This document shows, in pieces, positions 47,500 through 59,925 of a DNA stretch of 64,000 bases (its first letter is position 1; each line of letters begins with the position of its first letter). Under the pieces are notes generated by a model. The model was not told the origin of the DNA. It ran no database searches and worked only from the letters and a program-made list of their open reading frames with translations. The DNA is taken from NCBI RefSeq assembly GCF_022682495.2, contig NC_071392.1, positions 50,927,459 to 50,991,458 on the forward strand, given 5' to 3'. The translations under genes and the position numbers were made by a program. The DNA comes from Desmodus rotundus. Lineage: Eukaryota; Chordata; Mammalia; Chiroptera; Phyllostomidae.

Positions 47500-50440
47500 T
47501 ATTGTAAAGAAGCCATTTTTGTTGTTGTTGTTAAAGAACTCAAGTCCTTTATTGGTCCAAAACAGAGATGGGGAGATGGAGGGAAGGAGGAAAGAACAGG
47601 GAGAGGGAGAGATAAAGAAGGATATTTTCATTGGGTTGCCAGGTTTTTGTTTTTGTTTTTTAAATATTTTAGAGATTTCACTCCAATGTCTCCTTGCTTT
47701 CTTGTTTTTGATTGAAGTCTGCTATTTTTTTCTCCTCTGGCTGCCTTCAAGATTTTTTCTTTGTCGTTGTCTTTGGTCCTTACACTAATTTTGGAGACCT
47801 TCAGCTGTTATTTCTTAAAATATTTATTTTTCTCCACTTTGTCTTTCTTCTCCTTCTGGGATTCTAATTACAAATGTGTTTGAAAACTGGATATTATCCA
47901 TAGTTCTGTACTTTTAGGATGTATGATTTTCTGCTCTATCTCTCTCTCTAACTCATCTCCTTGCTATAGAGTGTGGGGGATTTCTAGTGGCCTATCCTCA
48001 TGTTACCAAATTATTTCCTTGTCTCTACTGAGCCTACTGTTGAGTCCTTCAGAGGCATTTTGCATTTCTGTTACTGTGTTATTTATTTCTAGCATTTTCT
48101 TCCTTTTTTAAAACATAATTTTCAGCTCTCTGTTGAAATTACCTACCTGATATTGCATGTCACTTTACCTTTTCCATTTGTGTCTTTAACATATTAATCA
48201 TACTTATTTCAGATTCCCCGTCTGTTATTCCATCATCTGTGTCATATGTCAGCCTGGCTGTAATGATTGCTTTGTGTCTTTACACTGATTTTCCTCTTGC
48301 CTTTTGTATGCCTCTGAAATTGTTGGTTGAAATATGTACATGTATGGTACATAAGATGCTGGCATAAATATATTTTATGCTTGCAAATGAGCACAATTTC
48401 ATTCTGCGAGGCCTTTAGTGTTAGTCTAGTGAGGAATTATACTCAGTTTGAAGTTTGTTAGGTGATCAGAGTTGGAGTTTGTTGATTTTAGGGTGCAGAG
48501 ATTTAAAATTTGTCTGGTCATATTTCATTTTTATCTTCTCACTTTTTGAGTCTTCCCTTTCTTATGTTCCACAGAGAAAATCTGTCTCTTGAAGCACCAT
48601 TAGCTATATTCCAGTTATTTCTATTCAAGGTTTGTTGCATGCTGGTAAGAGATGAGGAAAGTGGACATTTTCTGACTCAGTCGTAAACAGGTGCAGTAAA
48701 ACTGACTCTTGAATGTGGCCTTCAGGAGTGTACCTTCCTCTCCTCCAGAAGCAGCACATTCTGACCCCTGGTCCTTACCCCAACTGCAGCAGGTACCTAC
48801 CCACTTCAGGCTGTGTTTTTTCCACCCTCATTAAAAGAATTTTATTTATTTATTTAGAAATAAATATATTTATTGTTATTGCAGTTTTTCCATTACCATT
48901 TTGATGCCCATTCTTCTGCAGATGAAAACATTACTTTGTGGAATTAGGGGAGATGGTTCCAGGCAAAGCTGTGGTTGTGCCTTCCCCTGAAGATTAGGTC
49001 TTTTTTTCCTGCAGCAGAGATGCAGTGGGTTAGGTCTGGATGGACTGCAGCAGTAGCTGTGTCCTCCTCCTGCAGCCAACACTATAGGGGGAAATTTCTC
49101 CAGATTCTCCTTGATGTTCTCTGCAGGAATCTTCTGGGCTTCCTGGAGAAAAAGCTTAAAATATGGTGGCAAATACCTTATGTCTGTGGTTCCCAAGTGT
49201 TTATACTCCCCCACTGGTCTATACTCAGCTCTTGTCATTTTATTAAATATTTCTAGTTTAATCTTCTGACCAGCTTAACTGGTGATTGGCAGCATATGTG
49301 CAGGCTAAGCAAATGCTCAGCTCCTGTTTCTCCCTGTAAGTGCCTGTCTGTCTCCAGATTTTCAGTCACATTCCCTGCAACTCATTTCTCTGAAAGTTCA
49401 AGCAAAGTCATTTTCAGTTTGTCCCTTCTTTATGTTGTTGTGAGAGGGGTGCAAGTCCACTTCCCCCTCTCTACATGTCTGAGCAATGCTGATATTTCCT
49501 ATTTTTTAATTGCATAGCTTTTTAATTGAGTTATGAAAACTCTCTATGTATTTTTGAAATCTTCTTGGGTTTTTTGGGGATGTGTTTTGAGGTTGTTTTC
49601 TCCTAATCTCTTGCTTCTTTTTCCATTTTTTAATGTCTTTAAAGTAGCAGAAATGTTCATCTTGATGAACATGCAATTTGTCCAATTTTTTTTTCTTGCA
49701 CTAAAAAAATATTGCCTAACCCATGGTCACAATAAGTTTCTCCTGTGTTTTCATCTAGAAGTTTTATCATTTTCAGTTTTACATTTGATCCTGTATATCA
49801 TTTCAAGTTCATTTTTGTGTATGGTGTTCGATATGGATTGAGGGTTTGGTTTTTTTTTCACATAGATGAATAATTGTTCCAATACTCTTTGTTGTAAAGT
49901 CTACCCATTGTTCACGTTTGTATTTACCTGGCACTTTTGATAAAAAAAAAATCATTTAACCACATATGTGTAGGCCTACTTCTGGATTCTCTTTCCTGAT
50001 GCTCTTATCTATGTCTATCCTTTCAACAATACCCCACTGTCTTGATCATTATAGTTTAAGAATATGTCTAAGGTGTTAATCTTTTCAAAACTGTTTTGGC
50101 TACTCTATGTCTTTTGCCTTCCCCTATATATTTTAGAACAAGCATCTTGATTTCTACAAAAAGTCTTCCAGAGATTTTGATTGGGATTACATTAAGTTTA
50201 TATATCATTTTGGGGAGAGTTTGATATCTTAAATATATTGAGTCTTCCAACCCATGAACATGGCATATCTCTCCATTTACATAGTTGTTCTTTAACTTCC
50301 ATTGTCAAAGTTTGTAGTTTTCAGCATACACATCCTTTATATTTTTGGTTAAATTTATTTCTAAATATTATATAATTTGTTGTTGCTATTGTAAATAGTA
50401 CTATTTTTAAAATTTAAATTTCCTACGGTTAATTGCCAGG
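47500..50440 (-). mobile_element. Old L1 sequence, reverse orientation
   Basis: Long T-rich sequence carries L1 reverse-complement text such as 'gagatttcactccaatgtct', 'tctgctatttttttctcctc', 'ttcatctagaagttttatca' and 'cttgatcattatagtttaag'. It is probably more than one fragment, with no intact frame and approximate boundaries. Confidence 0.65.
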
Positions 50441-50441
50441 A

Positions 50442-50828
50442 CCGTTGACCCTTCAACAACACAGATTTGAACTGCATGGGCCCATTTTTGTGAGGATTGT
50501 TTTCAATAAATACTCTTGTTCCTCCATATCCATGGGATTTGTATCCACAGATTCAACCAATAGCTGATCAATAACAGCATTTTCAGCCTGCAGTTGGGGA
50601 GTTGGCAGATGCAGAGGGCTGACTCTATGCTTTGTTCTACGCTATTTTAAATAAGGAACTTGAGCATCTGCAGATTTTGGTATTGCAGGGAGTCCTGGAA
50701 CCAATGCCCCACAGATACTGAGGGCAGACTGTAGTTAAGTTTTGGGGGAGTGAAAAGTTACTCACAGATTTTTTTTACTGAATAGGGTATCAATGCCCCT
50801 AAATCCAATGTTGTTCAAGGGTCAACTG
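50442..50828. mobile_element. TcMar-Tigger-type DNA transposon remnant
   Basis: Inverted ends are visible: GTTGACCCTTCAACAACA near 50444, and the reverse complement of GTTGACCCTTGAACAACAT at the other end (50805-50825), with TA adjoining at 50829. The non-autonomous interior matches the MER28/Tigger2 style as recalled. It sits inside old L1 sequence. Confidence 0.75.
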
Positions 50829-50839
50829 TATAGGGAATT

Positions 50840-51540
50840 ATGAATCTTTCATTCTACTTTAGAGCTCTATATACTCCATTACGCATGTGCCTTCATTTAT
50901 TCAATCAATCTCCTATGTTTGTATATTTACATAATTTCCAATATTTTGCAGTTACACAACGATTAACATTAGCATATGTATTTTTATATTGTTGAAAGTT
51001 GTGCCTTTGGAGAAAATTTCAAAAGACTTTGTTTCCTTGATGAAAAAGTAAATGCATATGAAGTTTTGTTAGATATATCCAAATTTCTCAGCAAAAAGTT
51101 GTATTTTGCATTTTTGCCAGAAATGTATATTATTTTCCCCCATTGATTACCCAGCAGAGTATGTTGTCAAACTTTTAAGTTCTTCCAAATCTCATGGGTG
51201 AGAAATAGTATCTCAAGTAGTATTGATTTGCATTTACATTACTATAAGTGAAATTGAGGGTTTTTATATGTTTAAGAAATATTTTTACATCAGTCTTCAT
51301 GAATTGGCTTTTTATGTCTTTTCCCATATTCATATAGGATATCTTTAATGTTTTTTCTCCATTTTTAAAATGTAATTTTCATATCAGTAGTAGTAAGGTT
51401 TTATCTGCTAAACAGGTTGCAAATATTTTCTACAGTTTGTAATTTACTCTTTGATTCAACTTATGTTGCTTTTCACCATGCAAACTTTGCTTTCATTTTC
51501 ATGTAGTAAAAGTTATCAATACTTTCCCTTATTGCATCTT
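50840..51540 (-). mobile_element. Old L1 sequence, reverse orientation, continued
   Basis: Text such as 'gattgatttgcatttacatt', 'gaattggctttttatgtctt' and 'tatagctacaacctcattcc' reads as degraded L1 3' sequence in reverse orientation. Confidence 0.5.
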
Positions 51541-51584
51541 GAATTTTATTTATAGCTACAACCTCATTCCCTAACTTTAGGTTG

Positions 51585-51770
51585 CTCAACAGAGGCTGTC
51601 AAATCTTTTCTGTAGGTTGTCAGATAACATATTTTTAGACTTTGTGAGCCATAGGGTCTGTGCTGTGATTACAAATCTTTGCTCCTGTAGCTCCTAAGCA
51701 GTCAGAGACAGTATGTAAATGTGTAGGGGTGGCTGTGTTCTGGGAATGTCAGGGACAGATATTCTATTAG
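51585..51770. mobile_element. hAT-Charlie-type DNA transposon fragment
   Basis: It carries 'tctgtaggttgtcagataac', 'agactttgtgagccatagg' and 'gggtggctgtgttctgggaa', typical of a mammalian Charlie-family fragment. Confidence 0.6.
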
Positions 51771-52089
51771 AAAATGTCCTAAAAGAAGTGTTTCTTTTTT
51801 CATTTATTTCTATTAATTCAAAAAATAATAAAATAATGTAATGGTTTTTGTTTTACATTTTGAGTCAAATGAGCCGTGGTATTTATACTTATTCTAGGAA
51901 GACAACAGTTAAACTCAGATTCAGCTTAGAATAATAATCTCTTTGTTTCAGTAATTATTTTGTGAATGAGAGTTTGGTTTCTCTTTAGCTGTGGGAAATA
52001 CAGACTAGCTGCCATTTCTACTGTCTGTGTTTCAGAGGCAGGTAGCAGACTGGTTGCAAGGAAGGTCCCTGAAGCCAGAAGCTCAGCCT

Positions 52090-52260
52090 TCCATCCGCTC
52101 TTAGTATCTTAGTGACCACAAAGTAAACAACATCTCTATGCCTCTGTTTCCTCATCTGTAAAGGGTGAATCATGATAGTATGTCAACAGATTGTCAAAAA
52201 TCTGAGATGAATTAGAACAGTGCCTGAGAAAGAGCAGCAGCTCTGCGTGAATGAACACTA
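52090..52260 (+). repeat. MIR SINE fragment
   Basis: It carries 'tctatgcctctgtttcctc', 'atctgtaaagggtgaatca' and 'gaacagtgcctgag'. It lies 3' of the TRGV11-like gene. Confidence 0.75.
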
Positions 52261-52841
52261 TGATCCTCCCAGGATCCCAGCAGGATCCTAGGGAAAGGAT
52301 TCCTGATGAGTATCCACTCTGTTGTGTGATCATCTAATGGTCCTGGGGGATCTGAGGCCTGTGCAGAAGGAAGTGTGCTGGTCAGGCTGTGACACATCCC
52401 TCAGTGTAGAATGAATAATCTTTCTCCCACTGGAGCAGAGGACAAGCGCTCCATTCCACACCCACCCCAAAATGTGTGCAGTAAATAAACACTGAACATC
52501 TTTCAGATGGCCTGACAGGGTTGAAGCAATGTGGGGCTTCAGGTTTTGAAAGTAATTTTATCTCTCTAATCTCAAGTTATTGAAAGTAAAGTGGAAAAAA
52601 TGGTCATTACATTGCAAACATGTTATTATGGTTACATTAGATATAATATCACAGACATGGTTCCTACAACTTGATGATTTCCCCTTTGAGTCTGAACCAT
52701 ACCGTTTATATGGTAAGTAATCTCTGCAGTCAAAATAATAGTCAAGTTCTGTGTGGAGGGAGGCTCCGCCTGGGTGCCCAGCTGTGCAGCCTCTGTGGTT
52801 GCCCACGTTGAGAAGGATGTGTGTGGGCACAGACTGAAGGT

Positions 52842-52879
52842 GGTTGTTGTGCAGGTATCTTGGCAACTCTAACATTGTG
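52842..52879 (-). promoter_or_regulatory. RSS of the TRGV11-like gene
   Basis: Read outward, the heptamer is CACAATG (one mismatch), the spacer is 22 bases and the nonamer is ACAACAACC (one mismatch). This is the best-balanced V RSS in the window. Confidence 0.85.
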
Positions 52880-53187
52880 GGTGTCAGTCCAGCAGGCACA
52901 GAAGTACATGGCCTCATCTTGTTTCTCTAAGAAATTTATTTTCAAGGTTGAAGTAGAAGCGTGAAGATCTTTACTTGCCTCAAATTTGTTGTTCTTTCGA
53001 TTAGCAGAGATCGTTAAGTCAATGTATATTAAATGTTCGATACCCTGATCTGGTTTCTGCCGGTACCAGTGTATGTAGTCTGTGCTAAAGGTGTTAGAAG
53101 ACACCTTACAAGATATATGGGCACTCTTATCCTTTGCCCTGGAAATTGATATTTCAGGTTGCTCCAGCTTTAACTGCCCAAGGCCAA
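52880..53187 (-). CDS. TRGV11: TRG V gene, V exon, TRGV11-like
   Basis: This exon encodes the variable domain of a TCR gamma chain. The acceptor is TTGCTTGCAG. The reading is open: LGQLKLEQPEISISRAKDKS, AHISCKVSS (first Cys), YIHWYRQKPDQGIEHLIY (core Trp), ASTSTLKINFLEKQDEAMY and FCACWTD (second Cys). The blocks GQL, EQPEISISR, SAHIS and ASTSTLKI match human TRGV11, as recalled. Human TRGV11 is generally considered non-functional, whereas here the leader, Cys/Trp/Cys core, splice sites and RSS are all intact, so this copy is predicted functional. Confidence 0.92.
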
Positions 53188-53304
53188 CTGCAAGCAAAAA
53201 ATAAATTAATTAATTAATTTCCATGAATAAATGGCACATAAAGAGGTAACAATAAAAAAGTTCTTCTGTCTCTCCTTTAGACTGAAATGATAGGGGGAAC
53301 TCAC

Positions 53305-53347
53305 AGGCCCAGAGGGAGAAGAAGATGACTGCTTCCAGCAACAACAT
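53305..53347 (-). CDS. TRGV11: Leader exon of the TRGV11-like gene
   Basis: It reads MLLLEAVIFFSLWA with a donor (GCCT|GTGAGT), 43 bases, and a 117-base intron to the V exon. The phase is correct: the leftover T joins TT of the V exon. The hydrophobic signal resembles the human TRGV11 leader. Confidence 0.9.
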
Positions 53348-56300
53348 CCTGCACACCAGGCTGGCTCCCGAGGGAGAAGGTAAGAAAGTGAGGTCCCTGT
53401 TAGCAGACCAGAGTCAGGAGGGCAGGGCTGGGTGTGGTTTCTAGGAGGAAGTGGTGGCTCAGACAGTTCCCTGGGGTTCTTCATGATCTGCTGTAAATAT
53501 GAGCACTTGTGAGGCTTCTTGTGTCCCATGTGTGCTGGGAGGATATGGTGAGAGTGTTTGTGATCTGGAAAGAAAATCCTGGGATAAATGTGTCCCTCTT
53601 GGGTTGGGGCAGGGATGCGTCTCACACCCACTCTGCTGTTCCTGTGAAATACTATGCCATAGAAACATTACTCCAGAAATGTGGAGCCATACCTCTTACG
53701 TTCAGCCCCTATGTCTACCTTTCTGTGACTTGCTGTGGATTCAGGACTTGGGTATGAAACCTGACCTTAATTTTTCTTTAGCACAACAATAGAAAAGTGG
53801 GACACTGAAATACCTCATTGACGCGCTGAAGAATTTGTGTTTATTTTTAAATTAATCTATATGTCACCACACAGACTATGACTCAGGGAAACCAAACATC
53901 ATTTATAATCTGGGTGCCTTTTAGAAAGGGCTGGACTGCAGTTGCTGGCAGATAGAGGAGGCAGAGCAGTCTGGGGACTCAGCTTCCCATTCTGGACCTT
54001 GGCACTGTCTCATGAATACTATGCCACATGCAGTATTTTCAATGCTGTGGCATATTTAATATGTACTAATAAGCTTTCAAATTAATATAGCATCTAATAT
54101 CTGTTTAGAAACTATTATTTGTAAGGCAATATTCTAAATGTGTACTTATTTTATGTAATCCTCTCTACAACACTCCAGTGAGGTAGCTCTTAAGATGACC
54201 TCCATCTGGCAATGAGAACAGTGGCAAAGAGAGGTGACTCATTCAAAGACCAGATCTGGGAAACATGAGAGCTCAGATAAGTAACAGTTCGTTAAAGAAA
54301 ATCTGAGTAAAATGAGGTATGAAAAATGACAGGAAAATGGACCCACACTTTACTGCTACTTTGAATTTTTCTCTACGTATTTTTGAATAGAAATAGGATT
54401 GCTTGGTATTATGTATAAATAAACATTTTTAAGTGGAATTTGAATATTTGGCTTTATATTCTCTTTTTTCAATTAACTTTTTAGCGAGCAATGTTGAGGT
54501 CTTTAATCTATGGTAGCATTATTTAATGACCAAAGTTATAATTAAACACCTTCCTATACCAGATAAACTTATCTGACATTTGTTGTATTACTTAACCTTC
54601 TCGTGCCTCACATTCTATGTTACAAGTTGCCTGCATGGGTATCTTTCAAGGTATTAAGGGGTTTACGTGTTCACTGTGCACAAGGGTAATGCACAGAACA
54701 CTCAAATATTAATACCTGGCACATCATGAGTCTTCAATGATATTAGAAATTCTAATTATCAGTATTATTGTCAAACAAAGCCAAATTTACTTTGTTAAAT
54801 GTTTTTTATGATGCAACCATTGTAGCTTATTTAGGAAAATATATAAAGTTAACATACAGAGAAGAAATAAAACCATCTATTCCCTCAGGAATAATCATTC
54901 TTAAAATTTTAGACAATTTATTCCCCATTCTTTTATTATTATTCTATCATTGCAAAGAGTTTTATGGTTAAAAAGTTATTATTAGATACTCATGAATTTT
55001 TCTTTATGTTATATTGTGAATATTTTAAAATTTTATTAATAAAATACAATAAAACAATAAAACATTGTTTTCAATGACTGCATAATAGTTTATTCTTTGA
55101 ATTCGATGTAAATCAGGTGTCTCTTTCCCTGTAAATCATCATGTAGCCTGAAATATGAAAAGCTGCTGGAGAGTTTCATTCTAAGATCTGAACACAGCAG
55201 AGTACATCACTGTCTGCATCTCGTTACTGGTCCATGAGGCTCTTTTGAGAACTAAATGAGACAACCATGTAGACAAGATGGCCGTGGTATGTCGACAAGC
55301 TTGTCCGTGCATTCCTGTCTGAAAAGGGCTTATATTCTCATTCTTTTTGATTCTCTCAAGTCTTTCTCTCTGTGCTTGCTTTCATTAACAGTTTAGATGA
55401 TCAGTGAGACCCTATATAGGTTGAAGAAATCAGCTTGGGTCAACACTGAGAGAATAAAATGGTCAGGAATCACACAGACAGGATGTTATCTCAAAAGTTT
55501 GAATGCCTCAGAAGTAGGAAGAGAAAAGCTGACATGGTGATCTTCCACAGCTTTTCCTGTGAATCTCCTTTCTTTCTTCCAATGCCTTCCCTGAATTGAG
55601 AACCAGGGTCCTCAAAAGATGAGATGATGGGGATGAATATGTTGTCATAAACTTAGATATTATCAAATAAATAAAGGGCTATGTATGTCACAGATGCAAG
55701 GGAATGTCCATATTCTTCTATGGGGTGACAGCATGTACCGCATAAGAAGAGTGTGTGCTAATTAAAGGGTTGTCATTTGGGAAATGAATTGATACTTTAT
55801 TGACATTTTACATACTCTGTGAAAACTCCTGATCACTCAAATCCTTGTCACATGGTTCAGTACTAAATAGTAAATTGTGTCAGGGAATGTTTCACAAATT
55901 TTAGTTTTGGTTTCTCCATGGGTATAGGAAAAATGCATAGCATTCTTTATATCCTCTTATGGTCTAGAGGTCAGACTCTGAGGCTAGATTACTTGGGTTC
56001 AGTCCTACTCTGCATTGTATCAGCTGTATGACTGGGAGAAGTTCTTATGATACATAATTATCTCTCTTACTTCATGAGTCAAGAGAGAAGAGACCTAACA
56101 GGTTACAGTGAGGGTTGAAGAATTTCATATGCCCAAAGAATTGAGAACACTAATAGACATCTGTCCCACACAAAAAAATTATTAGCTGTTCATTCTCTGG
56201 GCCCATTCTCACTCTTCTTTCATAGGCAGAACCAAGGGTCACTCACAATATGGTGGGCTCATCAAATGACCCCAGGGGATTGGACTGTATTCTGATGATA

Positions 56301-56953
56301 TAATGTTCCCACATCCCTGAATGTGAAGTGAGGAACTATCTTCCGCCTCCCCCAGTAAAAAGATACTGGCTCCATCCCAAGTTGACCTCAAGTATGTTGT
56401 TTGTTACAGAATTGTGATGTTTACATTTTCAGGGTAGCCTCATGGTCCAGTTCAAAACATATGAACTTCCTTTTTGTAACCAATAACTTCAACTCTCAGA
56501 GCTTAATATTTTATCTGTAAAATGGACAAATAATGGTTATAGTGCTGGAGTGTTGTGATAATTATCTGTGGCAATGTGCATGTACTCTATCTAGGAGAGC
56601 TGGCACACAATGCTTCCCTCCCTCAGCCTGAGCCATTCCTGTTAGTGGAAGTGTCTAGATGGTGATATGAATAATGGGGCCTGTGTCTGCTCATTCCCAA
56701 TCAGGATTTAATTCATAAGGAAGTGTGTTAAATGAACACAGCTTTGGGAACACCATGGTCAGAAATGCTTCCTGCTGAAGGTGGGGCTTAACATGTGAGC
56801 AAAAACAATTGGCTTCCTGTAAACTCAGATGTGCTGCAGGGAAGGCGAGGGGGAGGCTGGTGGCCCAGGCAGGAGTTAGCTGAGTGTGGAAATGCTGTGG
56901 TGGGGCAGAGACCCAGAAGAGGCTGTTGGGTGCCTTGGCACTTGTGTGCTGTG
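53348..56953. other. Interval between the TRGV11-like gene and the V pseudogene
   Basis: MIR-like pieces lie at about 54085-54280, 55975-56165 and 56490-56620. The 55.8-56.95 kb part is duplicated at 58.3-59.45 kb. No gene was recognised. Confidence 0.55.
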
Positions 56954-57257
56954 GGTGCCAGCAGCACACTAGCCAATGGCCCATGTTTTTCTATGAAGTG
57001 TATGGTAGGACTGATGTAGACTTTTGAAAAATTTTTCTTGCTTCAATTTTGTTGTTTGTTCACCTAAGTGAACTGGAGCTAGGATATTTGTTGAGATGAT
57101 ATGCTTAAGGTATGCCATAATTTGGTGTGGTTGCTTCTGATACAAGTGTACAACTGTATTTTCAAAGTCTTCGGTGGACATCGTACACAATATGGACATT
57201 CTATTGCTCTGGGAATTGCCATCTTAGGCGGCTCCAACTGTAACTGTCCATGTCCCA
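56954..57257 (-). pseudogene. TRG V pseudogene, V exon
   Basis: It has an acceptor (CATTTGCAG) and starts well (GHGQLQLEPPKMAIPRA), like the TRGV10/11-like copies, but the frame then shifts before the first-Cys region. The core Trp is replaced (HLYQK where the neighbours have HWYRQ). A further shift precedes the second-Cys region (TGTGCTGCTGG near 56967), followed by a CACAGCA heptamer-like site (56953-56947) without a recognisable nonamer. At least two frame disruptions plus loss of the Trp make it a clear pseudogene. It lies in a tandem duplicate of the TRGV10-like gene. Confidence 0.88.
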
Positions 57258-57367
57258 CTGCAAATGAAAAGTGGAAATTCCCATGAATATCTGACATAGA
57301 AACAGAAACACTTAAAATACCTCTTTTATCTCTCATCCATGTTCAAATAAATTGAAGAGCAACTCAC

Positions 57368-57410
57368 TAACACCAAGGGAGAAAAATATGAATGTTCCCA
57401 GCAGTGACAT
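57368..57410 (-). pseudogene. Leader exon of the V pseudogene (still intact)
   Basis: It reads MSLLGTFIFFSLGV with a donor (GTTA|GTGAGT) and 43 bases, the same layout as the two neighbouring leaders, at 110 bases from the V exon. The leader survives while the V exon is broken. Confidence 0.85.
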
Positions 57411-59418
57411 CCTTCCGTCTGCCAGACTGTGTCACCAGGGAGAAGGCAGGAAAGTGAGGATCCTGGTTGGAGTGTCCAGGGCAGGGGGAGGAAGGTGTGA
57501 GAGGAGGAAACGGTGGGTCAGGTGGTCCCATGGAGGCCTGAGCAAACTGATGCAGAGCTGAGCAGTGTCAGGGGTTCTAATGACTCTCATGCTGAACTGA
57601 CAGGGAACATGTTTCATGATCTACATTATGATTAGGTATGTCACAAATTTTTTTCCGAGTTGTACTGAAAAGCTGTCATAACATTTATTTCCTAATATGT
57701 GTTTCTCTGTAGACACTATATGGCTAAAGAACAGTGCTCTCTCTCTGTACATTAGCAAAGATATTTTGAGAAGATCTACACTTTCCATGCATTCCTTTTG
57801 GAAATGGATCTTCTCACATGTGATGTTTGCCACTTAGGTTCTGGTCTCTAGTTTCCTTGCATAAAATATACAAGGGACTAGGAAGGTTTTGTTTAGGCTC
57901 AAGAACACAACGTTGTCTCCATTTAGATACCGTCATGGTCATAAATAGTCTTGGTCTTCATGTAAATCAATGAAAATATGAGCCCAACAGAGGTGGGAGA
58001 GGGCTGACAGATCATATGTCTAACTCTATCTCTTGAGTCTGCCTTACCTAAAAATTACTCTATTTTCCCTTCCAGTACATCTCAAAATTAAATAGTAGAC
58101 TATGAGTCATTGAAATAGGGACTAGAGAGAATAAACATGTTGATTTTATTTGGGTAATTTTTAACTATGGTGAGCGGCATGTATAGGAACCTTAAAGGAG
58201 ATAGCTATATTCTTAAAGAAACCCACTACAGACACAACTTTTAGAAACTGAAAATATAGGTCTTTGTATTGTTTTATATTTAAAAGTCAATTGACAATTT
58301 ATTGGCATTTAATTGCCAATTAGGACACCCAATCACTCAAATCCTGGGCACATGCTTCAGCAGACATTGATAATTTGTGTCAGTTAATGTCCCATAACGA
58401 TTAGCTCTGTTTCCCATATGAGGATGGAAATACTGTATTCTTCCTTTTATTGCCTTGCAATTAGAAAGGTTTTAGTGTAACAGCCAAGAGGAGCCAGATG
58501 ATATGGGTTTCTCCCCTGCTCTGACAACTAGCTACATATCAGCTGTGTAACTTGAACAAGTGACTGAATCACTTAATACATCACTTACCTCGAGAGTCAA
58601 ATACACTTGATGATAACAGATATATAAGTAGTGTGAGTTGAAGGAGCTAATATATTCAAAGAATTGAGAACATAAACTGGTAACTTACACACACACCCTG
58701 ACCACCCCAAACCCATACACAACACACACTGTTATTTCTTTGAATCATGGCAGGTTCTCTCTACTTTCACAGACAAAATCAAAGGTTACCAGATATAACG
58801 GGCTCATCTAACATCCCCAATGAATTCGGAGCTCTGGTCTGATGATGTCATGCTGGCTGAAACCTTTTTCCCACACCTCCCAGAAAAATGACTTTGCTTC
58901 ATCCCTAATTTGATCCAGATACCCCAATGTTCAGTTAAAGTACTGAGTCCTTGAACTTATTATTGTGGTCTCACAGTCCAGTTCAAAAAGGATGGACTTC
59001 TTGTTTTTGCCTGATCTTTAAATCTAAATTCTATAAGCTTAAATTGTTAGTTGGAAAATGGAACAATAACAGTTATTGCTAAGGGGTTGTCTTGAGTACG
59101 CATGATAATAATGGCTCTAGCCACCTTGACAACTTACTGAGAGCCTCTGGATGCTGAGATGGTGGAGAGTGGCACAGCCTGTGCTCCCTGTCCCCACAGA
59201 AGATTAATTTGGATATATTGTCAAATAAAGCTGTGGAAGCACAATCCCTGGAATTAACTGGGAGCTATGTGCAGGTATAATCCAAGATGGCTTCCTGGAG
59301 AGCTCAGGAACTGCTGCAGATAAAGTGAGGCTGAGGCCAGGAGCTCAGCTGGAGAGGGGGCTGCTGGTTGTGGTTGCCACTGTTGGGAAGGATGTGGGTG
59401 GGCACAGATCCAAGGAGG

Positions 59419-59457
59419 GGATCTTGTGTGGGTTGTCTCAACAGTTCTAGTAGCGTG
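59419..59457 (-). promoter_or_regulatory. RSS of the TRGV10-like gene, degenerate heptamer
   Basis: Read outward, the heptamer position is CACGCTA (only the CAC core fits), the spacer is 23 bases and the nonamer is ACAAGATCC (two mismatches). Spacing is right, but recombination is likely to be poor. Confidence 0.65.
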
Positions 59458-59774
59458 AGTCCAGCCAGCACAGTAGTAAATGGCCACATCCACTTTTTCT
59501 ATGAAATTTATGGTCAGCATTGAAATGAGACTTAGAGAATTCTTTCTTGCCTCAATTTTGTTGTCCTTCCCACCTTGGTTACTTCGAGCTGGGCTTTTTG
59601 TTGAGCTCACATAAATCAGATGCTCCAAAGCCTGATTTGGTTTTTGCCGGTACCAGTGAATGATGTCGTTTTCAAAATTTGTGCTTGATACCTTGCAGTA
59701 TATGTCAACACTTTTCTTTACTTCTGTGGAAATGGATATCTGAGACTGCTCCAATTTTGATAACCCAAGTCCAA
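59458..59774 (-). CDS. TRGV10: TRG V gene, V exon, TRGV10-like
   Basis: This exon encodes the variable domain of a TCR gamma chain. The acceptor is TTTTACATACAG. The reading is open: GLGLSKLEQSQISISTEVKK, SVDIYCKVSS (first Cys), NDIIHWYRQKPNQALEHLIY (core Trp), KIEARKNSLS, MLTINFIEK and VAIYYCAGWT (second Cys). The blocks LSKLEQ, SISTEVKKS, HWYRQKPNQALEHLIY and EARKNS match human TRGV10, as recalled. Human TRGV10 is usually listed as a non-expressed open frame. Here the coding parts and splice sites are intact, but the heptamer is degenerate. Confidence 0.92.
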
Positions 59775-59882
59775 CTGTATGTAAAAGAAGAGAATTTCCA
59801 ATGAAATCTGATAATATAAGAAACATTAAAGAATTTCTTTGCTGCCTCTTCTAGATTGAAAATGTTAGGGACTGTTACTCAC

Positions 59883-59925
59883 GTGCCCAGAAGGACAAGA
59901 ACGTGAATGCTTCCAGCAGGGACAT
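59883..59925 (-). CDS. TRGV10: Leader exon of the TRGV10-like gene
   Basis: It reads MSLLEAFTFLSFWA with a donor (GCAC|GTGAGT) and 43 bases, followed by a 108-base intron. The phase fits: C plus TT gives Leu at the junction. Confidence 0.9.

Larger units (their letters stand above)
55790..57450 (-). repeat. Tandem duplication unit, copy 1 (contains the V pseudogene)
   Basis: This pairs with copy 2 at about 58290-59960 at an offset of about 2.5 kb. Shared landmarks are 'atcactcaaatcct', 'aatttgtgtcag...atgt' and a MIR with a following V gene and leader (leader starts at 57410 and 59925). The copies are considerably diverged. Confidence 0.65.
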
